Source: Gaertneriomyces semiglobifer (lineage: Eukaryota; Chytridiomycota; Chytridiomycetes; Spizellomycetales; Spizellomycetaceae). From it: a DNA stretch of 64,000 bases. Position 1 is the first letter of the stretch, and the number at the start of each line of letters is the position of its first letter. Positions 55,148 through 62,725 of the stretch are shown in pieces. The notes under the pieces were generated by a model. It searched no databases, had not been told where the DNA came from, and worked only from the letters and a program-made list of their open reading frames with translations. A program made the translations under genes and the position numbers. The stretch covers positions 1,550,001-1,614,000 of the forward strand of contig JAHLKF010000001.1 of the NCBI GenBank assembly GCA_025558075.1, in the 5' to 3' direction.

Positions 55148-55266
55148 TTCTCTCCTATCCTTTCCGGGTTCTCTCTCTTCTCCTGTTGCGTTGCAATTCC
55201 CTTTTCTCCACCCAATAATCAAAAACGATCTCGCCGAATCCTGATCTGCGCCTCGGGGCAACACAC

Positions 55267-55320
55267 CGCGTCGGTGACTCATATGTGTGGCTTACGCATG
55301 GATTATGCAATGATTATGTA
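55267..55320. repeat. Left copy of a 50-bp dispersed direct repeat
   Basis: Reads CGCGTCGGTGACTCATATG and continues TGTGGCTT..GGATTATGCAATGATTAT. A related copy, same orientation, lies at 56793-56844, differing by a few substitutions and a short indel. Confidence 0.8.
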
Positions 55321-55471
55321 CTAATAATATCTACAGCCCTACCACCAGATTAGATCGATAAAAGGGTGGACGCGTCAATCAGTCGACCTTGACGCTCGCT
55401 TGGCGTCCGCGAACATTCAAATTCGCAGTTAAGCCCAAGCGAGACCAGGATAGATAGATAGATATAATTAA

Positions 55472-55852
55472 GGTGGGTCATCGTTCTATGAGGCACGGTT
55501 GTGGTGGGGTGTGGGCATGTGTTGGTTGGCAGTGCACCAAGGGAGTCAGCTCCTTCCTTTGTGTTCAGCTGCGGGCTGCAACGTGGTGCTATTGAACTCG
55601 TTCAGAGTCGCTGGTAGATCGTGACGGTCTTAGTCACCTGGGCGGTGGGAGAGATCCTTGGACACCAAAAGTGCACCAAGGGGGTCAGCTCCCTCCTTTG
55701 TGTTCAGCTGCGGTTTGCGAACGTGGTGCTATTGAACTCGTTCAGAGTCGCTGGTAGATCGTTACGGTCTTAGTCACCTGGGCGGTGGGAGAGATCCTTG
55801 GACACTGCAAAATGCTTGGCAAGCTTATTTGAAGCGGTACTGATGACCCACC
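55472..55852. repeat. Segment bounded by an 11-bp inverted repeat
   Basis: GGTGGGTCATC at 55472-55482 is mirrored by GATGACCCACC at 55842-55852. The enclosed 381 bp consist mostly of the tandem duplication. The size and inverted ends recall a small nonautonomous DNA element, but no target-site duplication is evident. Confidence 0.5.
55531..55805. repeat. Two-copy tandem repeat, unit about 139 bp
   Basis: Unit 1 spans 55531-55669 and unit 2 55670-55805. Both begin AGTGCACCAAGG and share ATTGAACTCGTTCAGAGTCG and TTAGTCACCTGGGCGGTGGG. They differ by a handful of substitutions and a one-base indel. No open frame runs through both copies. Confidence 0.95.
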
Positions 55853-56792
55853 AGTCTTACAGATGCCAAAGAAAAGACCAAGCAATGATCAGCCAGAGAC
55901 AAGAAGCTGAATCACCATTCACGATATCTTTTATTAATTTACCTAAACACATTCACACCTACCGGCTTTGCGACGCATTACAGATACAAAAACAGCCTCT
56001 CGCAATTTTGTACCCAGTTAGACACCTACCTGCGACAAGTGCTGGCAGAGCGACTGATCCTGAGATCCGTGCTCAAATACTCGCAACCTGGCATGTACGC
56101 TTGGCGTTCAACTCCTCATCTTGAAGCTTGGAACCATAGCACATGAACTTCACGACCGATACCCTTTCCTACTGTCGGCATGTACCCACTGCACGGGGCA
56201 GAGAGTGAATCCCGTTATGATCTTCCATTTCCCAGAAACCTGCGTGGAGGAAGCACGCCGGTTCTTCAATGACAAGTTCAACAATTCGACTGATATATGC
56301 TGTCCGTGAACGTCTGGAACCAGCAAGGGTTTTTGGACAAGCAAATGGCCGTCGAGCGCGGTGCCGAAAGCAAGGTTTCGAAATAGCCCTTGAGAATGCC
56401 CGCAACGGGCCAGCTTTCGGCATCCGAAACGCTCGGGAAAACGAAAATATACCGATGCAACGGACGTTGAGGAAGAACCACAAGGCGAAGTGGAAGAACA
56501 AGCTGAAAGCGAAGAGGATATGCATACAGGAAACCGCTGGTGATGGATGCAGAGGGGAACAGGGATATACACCGGAGAGCACCGACATCCAACAGCAAGG
56601 TCCCGCATATATGACAGAGCAACATTTTGCGAGGTACCTCTCCTGTCTTCCCCCAACCATGAGGGTACATGTTTGAGGGAAGACCGGATTGACTGTCGCA
56701 ACCTGTCTTTTGGCTGCGGCGTGTGGGTTTGCCTGTTGAGATAGGCCGCATGAGCCAAGAACATTGCGAAGAAGATGGCCACCAGAACGGCC

Positions 56793-56844
56793 GCGTCGGC
56801 GACTCATATATGTGGCTCGCGTGGATTATGCAATAATTATATAT
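56793..56844. repeat. Right copy of the 50-bp dispersed direct repeat
   Basis: Reads CGCGTCGGCGACTCATATATG and continues to GGATTATGCAATAATTAT, followed by a (TA)n run. Partner of 55267-55320. Confidence 0.8.
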
Positions 56845-57651
56845 ATATATATAATACTCTATCGATCACACTACGTAACGCGCCATCCACTTATGGATTA
56901 ATGGCATCGATGACGGGCTTCTAGATCTGATGTGAATAGGTGTATTCTGCTAACGAATGAGGTCAAGTTATCCTCGCAGCAGATTGAATAGGTCGTGCCT
57001 CCATTCAACGGGAATAGCACTGATCGTGATCATAGCGAGTTTACATCGAAGGGTTGGTTTGTGTGCTATTTTTATAGGTGGCGAACAGATGTACGTAATG
57101 AACTCCGACACCTGCCGAGCGTTCCATTCTTTCTTCCAGGCATGCACGCGTTGCTGCCGGCCTCGTTCTTTATAACCAAAACCGTGGCATGTTCTACTCA
57201 ACCTCATTGATGGTTGTGCGGATCATGGCGGATCAGTGATTTAGACAAACAATAGGGGATCCCCGCCCCCGCTTTCTGTAAGAATCTATTTGAACGAATG
57301 ACCGCTCGTTTTGTTTATGGGGCATGTATGCATGGCACTTGCATACAAGGACCCCGCCTTTTTCTTCCTTTCTGGTGTTTTTACTCCGACGTGTGAGATC
57401 CTCCCATTTAGAGAACAAGGGATGACGACCGAAGTGGGAAGAGCCGTGTAGACCGATGGAGTTATCGTGTATACCCTCTGTATATACAGAATAACCCACT
57501 ACAAAATTGTCATTGAGAAAAGTCTGACGACGGTCTGACGGTGCAAACGAGCATAAACGCACACATCACGTAACACATCTCCCTCGCACACCTCACACAC
57601 GCTCAGTTACACGCCACTACTAAATACATCTTTTCACACACACAACACACC

Positions 57652-59143
57652 ATGGCGGATCGTCGACAATCCATCCGCTCCGTACGTTCCACCCACTCCA
57701 TACCTGAAATATCACAAGAACTCTACGACCTCGACCACCGCCGGCCGTCCATGGCGGTCATATCGGAACCGGCATCCCAGCCGGGCTATTGCGTCCCGAA
57801 GCAGACGTATGTCGCGGAAGCCGTTGCGCGAGATCATGCGACGGGGATAGAACGGCGAGCGACGATCTTGATTGATGCCCCCGTAGGCTCGAGTGTAAGA
57901 GTTGCCGCGCCACAGGATCCGAGCACGAAAGGCTTGAGTGGGTTGGGCACGTCACAGAGGAGTTTGCCGGGTGGTGCGGGGGGTGGTGCTGGTGCTGGCA
58001 CTGCAGGTGGCCCACCTGGAAGGAACATGACGAGGGGACAGAGCATGCTGGACGATAACTTACCGAGAAACTATAATACTGGAAAGGAGCTTGAAACAAA
58101 GATCACGTCTCTCGGTGTCGGCAAAGCGAAGAACCCGGTTGATAAAGTGTTGTTTTTGGGACTGTTGGCCGGAGTGTGGGTGAGCTTTGCGGGTTTGTAC
58201 GCACAGCAAGTGGTGGGAGCCGTTCCGGTGGCCGCTCGAGCTGCGTGGCCCGTTCTGCCGAAACTCCTAATAGGAATAACTTTTCCGATTGGCATCGTGT
58301 TTATTGTGCTGTTCGGCGGAGAACTCTTTACGGGAAACACGATGATCATGATGATAGCGCTGTTGAACAAAAAGGTACATTGGCTTTGTGCAGGCTGCGG
58401 ATTTTACGTCCTCTAACCACTTGCCGAAAAACAAGGTCACGATATGGGCATTGCTTCTCAACTGGTTCCTCGTGTTTATATCCAACTTTGTTGCCTGCGT
58501 GTTTGTTGCATGGTTATTTGGTTTCGTGACAGACATTTTCGCGGACGAGCCCTACCGCTCGTACGTGATAGCCGTGGCTACGCGTAAAGCCAACCTCTCG
58601 TTTGGACACGCCCTTCTGCTGGCGATTCCGGCCAACGCGCTTGTTTGTCTCTCTGTTTTTCTCGGACTTGCGGCACGGGATATTACAGGGAAGATCGTTG
58701 GCTTGTTCCTGCCCATCATGACGTTCGCCGCGACCGGCTGGGAACACGTTGTGGCGAACATGTACTTTATCCCGATTGGATGGATGTATGGCGCTAAGGT
58801 CACCGCAGGACTTTTTGCCCGGAACCTGTGTGCGGTTGCCATCGGGAATATCATTGGAGGAGGCATTTTGGTTGGAATGACCGAGTACTATATGTACCAC
58901 TGGCACCGATTCAAGGAGCCCGAGTTGCACTTGGGACGATGGGGCAAGTATCCCAAGTTTGAGTTGTTTGAGAAACGAGAGGTCATCCAGATCCCGGAGC
59001 AAAATGTGAGCGTGGAGGATATTCGCCATACAGTAGCGCTAGACATGCCGGAAACAGGTCGAGGCAATGAGGCAGGCTCACCGCAGATGCATGAAAACTA
59101 CCGGGTTATGGATGAGGTTGAAAAGGACGGAAAGAAATCCTAG
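57652..59143 (+). CDS. Formate/nitrite transporter (FNT family) with long N-terminal extension
   Basis: Channel-like transporter for formate, nitrite or related small anions. Two exons, 57652-58374 and 58436-59143, separated by a 61-nt intron, give 476 aa. The first 160 residues are hydrophilic, with Arg/Ser-rich and Gly/Ala-rich parts (SLPGGAGGGAGAGTAGGPPG), absent from bacterial FNT proteins. The core then has six hydrophobic helices: KVLFLGLLAGVWVSFAGLYA, LLIGITFPIGIVFIVLFGGE with the family motif GGELFTGNTMIMM, TIWALLLNWFLVFISNFVAC, ALLLAIPANALVCLSVFLGL, GLFLPIMTFAATGWEHVVAN and NLCAVAIGNIIGGGILVGMT. The central GWEHVVANMYFIP block carries the conserved pore His. A charged 70-residue C-terminal tail follows. 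Substrate unproven. Confidence 0.93.
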
Positions 59144-59604
59144 CGTAGAACGCGGAAGAATCCCGGCTGTTTTGTTGTCTCCCCCCTTGACCATGATCAC
59201 CGTTGTCATGCATGGGGCGGGGACACAACGAGACCACTGATTCGTTGTTGTTTTTTTTGCGAGTCTCCACTGGTCACTGCCCGAGTAGAGTGCAAGGCCG
59301 GTTTTGCTTTTTTCTTTTGATTTGCCTATTTAAATAAATGCCAGAACACCAAGCGTTGGCTTTCGCATCTGTGTGCGTCGTGCGCTGTACCTGATTCCTT
59401 TAGATGGTTAAGTTGGTCGAAGGGTTGTGGGATGGGTTGCAAACATTATGTGCGGAACTCCAAATAAACGATGCTACATACGGAAGCTAGCAGTAGCAGC
59501 CTTAGTGAAGATATGGTTTCAGAGTACAACGAGCTTAAGTACATACGTTGGTTATATCTGGATGCCTAGCTGGTGTGGTACGGTATGTATAGTAGATGTC
59601 TGAC

Positions 59605-59672
59605 CAGCTATCTGACATAACTTCGGCCGCAATGCCCACCCAGCTATCTAACATAACTGCAGCCGCAAAGCC
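59605..59672. repeat. Two 32-bp direct repeats, 36-bp period
   Basis: CAGCTATCTGACATAACTTC.. at 59605-59636 and CAGCTATCTAACATAACTGC.. at 59641-59672, each ending CGCAA.GCC. About five differences between copies. They lie directly before the palindrome. Confidence 0.85.
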
Positions 59673-59676
59673 GCGA

Positions 59677-59728
59677 CTGATACAGTGCGAGTAATTAGCT
59701 GTACAGCTAATTATTCGCACTGTATCAG
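59677..59728. repeat. 52-bp palindrome, 26-bp arms, no loop
   Basis: The left arm begins CTGATACAGTGCGAG and the right arm ends CGCACTGTATCAG, meeting at a central GTAC. Twenty-five of 26 positions pair (one G/T mismatch). A long perfect cruciform-capable structure of this kind is rare by chance. Confidence 0.95.
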
Positions 59729-59772
59729 CGACTAGCTGTCCAACAGCCCCGTCAACCCGCCAACCCTCTCAT

Positions 59773-60977
59773 TTAATATGCACTATACAAATCATAGAAT
59801 GTCTCCTGGTTGTCTGCACGCCGCACGGGCTTGTCATATGATTCCGTTACATCCCCGGTCACATCTTCTTCCTCGCCTGGTTCCTCCCAATCATACTTCC
59901 CTTCTTTCTGACCGCTTGCGCGACATCTCCTCAGAACTGCCTGCCGAAAATGTTCCATCAAGACATGCTCGCAAGGCCACTGCTTCATATAATATTCCAG
60001 ATCAGCGGTGCCTTCAAACCTGGTGGGCATAAGCAGAGGTGCGTTATGCTTGACTCCTAGGAGACTATCATCTTCGGCAAATACAAACGCAAAGGTCTAG
60101 AAGATCATGGAGATTCATAAGTTTTTTTCCAGCTCAAACGGGCTATGCATACGACAACCGTCGGGTAGCATACCTTCCCTTCCTTAACATACACTGAGAA
60201 TTTAAACTGGTCGAATTGTGCATGGATTTGCTTCAGCATCATCAAGCAATTCCGAACGTCATATGATCTCCCGAGACGGGATGGGTTGCGAACTCTAGCT
60301 AAACAGTGTTGGGCTACGCTTGCACTATCAAACTGCACAATGGGGATTAGAGCTGTCTCCATGTGCTCGTCCGATAACAACCAACTTACAAAGGAGTACG
60401 CATATTCGGGAGAGAGAACATGCGCGGCGTCGCAATCATCCAAAGTGACCTGTCCACTCACGACACATGCCCTATCTCGTATCATTGCGGCACTTTTCAT
60501 TCTCGCTTGCATGAGATCCACGGACATCCTGACTTCCTCCTGCAGTAGTTCAAGGCGTTCTGCCACATCAGCAGGATCCACTGTAGAGAGCGGCCCTGGG
60601 CTCGACTTGCCGGACTGTTTCCGTGCTGTTCGTGATCCCGATCGAGACCATGCCGAACGCTTCCCGCTTCTGTGCTTTGTGATACTTTCATCATATTCTG
60701 CCAGTGACCCCAACTCTGGACATTCGTCCACATTCCCAGCAACATGCAAACGACATAACAAAGTCATAGCGTCCTCGTCCCCAAGAAGTGACGCCAATTT
60801 TCCATTCCCGTCATAAGCCGAGATGGCATATGGGAGGCCTTTCAGCTTTGGGTAAAGGATTTCCAGCATAACCTTCAAGAGTGAAATGATTGGCGGATTG
60901 GGTGCTTCGAAAGTGGAAATGGTGGCGGTGAAGTTGGAAGGTGATTGGTCGGGAGATATGATGTTGAAGATGGGCAT
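59773..60977 (-). CDS. HNH-domain protein (fungal HNH_2-type, putative endonuclease)
   Basis: Two exons: about 60173-60977 and 59773-60095, giving about 370 aa. The core motif is RACVVSGQVTLDDCDAAHVL followed by SPEYAYSF, where Cys and the AH pair correspond to the fungal HNH pattern of a C-x-x-T/S-G start and an AH-I/V pair. Upstream are a helical region (PADVAERLELLQEEVRMSVD, LMQARMKSAAMIRDR) and a Ser/Arg-rich linker. Downstream segments VRNCLMMLKQIHAQFDQFKF, FAFVFAEDDSLLGVKHNAPL and LEYYMKQWPCEHVLMEHFRQ resemble the body of such fungal proteins, which are often expanded in copy number. The C-terminal His/Asn expected of a catalytic HNH (NG-x-x-L-x-x-xx-H) are not easily spotted, so activity is uncertain. 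Confidence 0.75.
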
Positions 60978-61438
60978 TGTGGCGAGGGAACGAGAAGACG
61001 GGTTAGGACCTATTTGATGGGATGGGGAAGTTGAAAGATGGAAAAGAAGGACTTTTGAGAAGCCGTATGTCGATGCCCACAGTGCAGTAATGCCATGAAA
61101 TTTGGGGAGGCATAATCTATGATTTGTTGGCTCGGAAAGTACAGAAAAGTAGGTACTCTATTTATATGCGACAGTAGAGAAGCGTCCCTACGCGTGAATA
61201 GCCTGGTCCAAACACCTTCCGAGGCTTCCAGATCAGCTCCGGATGCATGAAGCAAGAGAATTAAGGGATATTGGCTTCTTGGTTTACTGGTTTCATTGGG
61301 GTTGTTCTTCTTGAGAACTTGTACCTTGTACCATGTCGTGCAGATTTTCGTATCTTTGGGCGTTGTCCAGGTGTTGACGGTATGCTTGTCGGAAAAAAGG
61401 ATAATGTAGTGGAGCAACAGGATGTGACCAATCTCCTG

Positions 61439-61484
61439 CTGCGAAACGGCTACCATTTACCAAAAAATGGTAGCTTTTTCGCAG
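61439..61484. repeat. Inverted repeat (hairpin), 20-bp arms, 6-nt loop
   Basis: Left arm CTGCGAAACGGCTACCATTT and right arm AAATGGTAGCTTTTTCGCAG pair at 18 of 20 positions around the loop ACCAAA. The right arm is followed by no T-run, so a Pol III or bacterial terminator is not implied. Confidence 0.85.
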
Positions 61485-61712
61485 ACTGTACTTCCGAACC
61501 AGTGCACGTTGCGTGGAGCGCATCCATTCCGATAAGTTGACCTTACGACATATGAAATCCTGCGCAGAGCGGCCTTCTTATTTCCGGCATACAATTTCTG
61601 CAGGTAGCAACAGAGAGCGCAACGATGTTGCCTTCGGCGTCCTGAGTCTCGTCGTCATCATCTAAACCAACTTTAGCATCGTCTTTCTCATCGCCCTCGT
61701 GGTTCACGCCTT

Positions 61713-61929
61713 ATTTTCGTTGAGTTCATTCCCACGGCCCTCCCTTGCATGTCTTCGATCGCACGTGCCTCCCCTGCCTCGTCTTCGATGCTCCTTTTCT
61801 TGCGGGTCACCACCACGAGGCTCTAGTACCAGCAGGTCGCCGGCTGCGGCCTGGGATTTGATCCGTAGCTACACAGAGACCGACTTGGACGATGGGAAAT
61901 TGAACCTTGGGAATGAACTCAACGAAAAT
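61713..61929. repeat. Inverted repeat with 21-bp perfect arms
   Basis: ATTTTCGTTGAGTTCATTCC(C) at 61713-61733 is mirrored exactly at 61909-61929, and similarity extends weakly beyond the arms (GCCTT; and a GAGAG..CAACGATGT block at about 61612 and 61970). The enclosed 175 bp are not alike, so this looks like an inverted copy of a longer unit. Confidence 0.8.
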
Positions 61930-62725
61930 GAAGGCCTTCCCAAAAAGAATTCCAAACTACATCGTTGCCTTCTCTCGGCTTTATGAACTGACACGGTGAC
62001 AGTCTGGAGTGCTTGGCTGCGTTTTGCTTTCAATGTTTTGCCCTGGAATTTGTTGCTATTGTCTTCGGCCTTGGCCAAGCATGTCTCAAGTTCCCTGAAC
62101 GCAACAGCGGCCTCTCCCGCCGAGTGCTTCTGGTGTTTCAAGAAGTTTCGGTACGTGATCATTTGCAGTGCCAACGGAAGCAAAGCCTGATATGAATATG
62201 ATTACACTGTTGATCATACATACCGTGAGACATTGATGCCATGCCTTTATATTTAACACATAGCTGTCTTCAAGCACATAAAATTCAAGATCAGGAATGG
62301 AATGGCAGCCGTCGCGAACCTCCAACAACTAACCCTAACCCACTTCACGTGATCTCATTACGTACGCATATTGCAAGCAACTACTGTAAGGCAACGCCAC
62401 CCAAATCGAGTGCACAAAGTGGCATGCGATGCCAGTTTAATCGATATGCAAAGGGGCGTTATTGATTGTTGGTCAGGAAAGGTGCGGACGCAAAGGCAAG
62501 TCGCTCGGGGCGTGTGGCAAATTGGAGGGGGCAAATTGAAGGAGGCAAACGGGAGGTGGCAAATAGGTGGCAAATCTCAGAGAGGAGAAGGAAGGATTAT
62601 TCTCATCCTCATGTAGATCAGAGGGAATCAAGCAGTAAGGCAGTAGTAGGCAGTTAGGAGCAGGCAGTCAAAAGGCAGGAGTAGGAAATTCAGAGCAAGC
62701 GAGAGAGAGAGACCGCTGCCCAGCC

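Larger units (their letters stand above)
55141..57651. other. 2.5-kb repeat-rich stretch without a supported gene
   Basis: Contains a 139-bp tandem duplication, an 11-bp inverted repeat around it and two related 50-bp direct repeats at 55267 and 56793. Plus-strand frames of 135 aa (56269-56676) and minus-strand frames of 210 and 212 aa in two different phases (56150-56807) overlap; none has a recognised motif. A degraded mobile element is possible. The last few hundred bp are the promoter of the formate/nitrite transporter gene. Confidence 0.45.
59144..59772. other. Intergenic region holding a large palindrome and direct repeats
   Basis: 629 bp between the convergent transporter and HNH genes. 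The left part has T-rich 3' UTR-like sequence. Repeats at 59605-59672 and 59677-59728 are listed separately. No gene is seen. Confidence 0.5.
60978..62725. other. 1.75-kb stretch with hairpins, no resolved gene
   Basis: Promoter of the HNH gene to the left and of the Ser/Thr-rich protein to the right. Between them are a hairpin at 61439-61484 and a 21-bp inverted repeat at 61713/61909. A minus-strand frame ending at 61543 encodes an acidic peptide (GDEKDDAKVGLDDDDETQDA) then CRNCMPEIRRPLC and could be a last exon, but no splice chain could be completed. AACCCTAACCC (62331-62341) is followed directly by TCACGTGA (62345-62352). Confidence 0.45.

Noticed and set aside
55531..55805. tRNA or small structured RNA in the 139-bp tandem repeat
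   Set aside because: No cloverleaf, no A/B box and no T-run terminator could be found.
61010..61456. Minus-strand frame of 148 aa upstream of the HNH gene
   Set aside because: Starts inside a hairpin, has no recognisable domain and no splice link to the HNH frame; considered 5' region.
62331..62341. Telomeric repeat suggesting a chromosome end or fusion
   Set aside because: Fewer than two copies of the CCCTAA unit, so it is more likely a transcription-factor site than an interstitial telomere.
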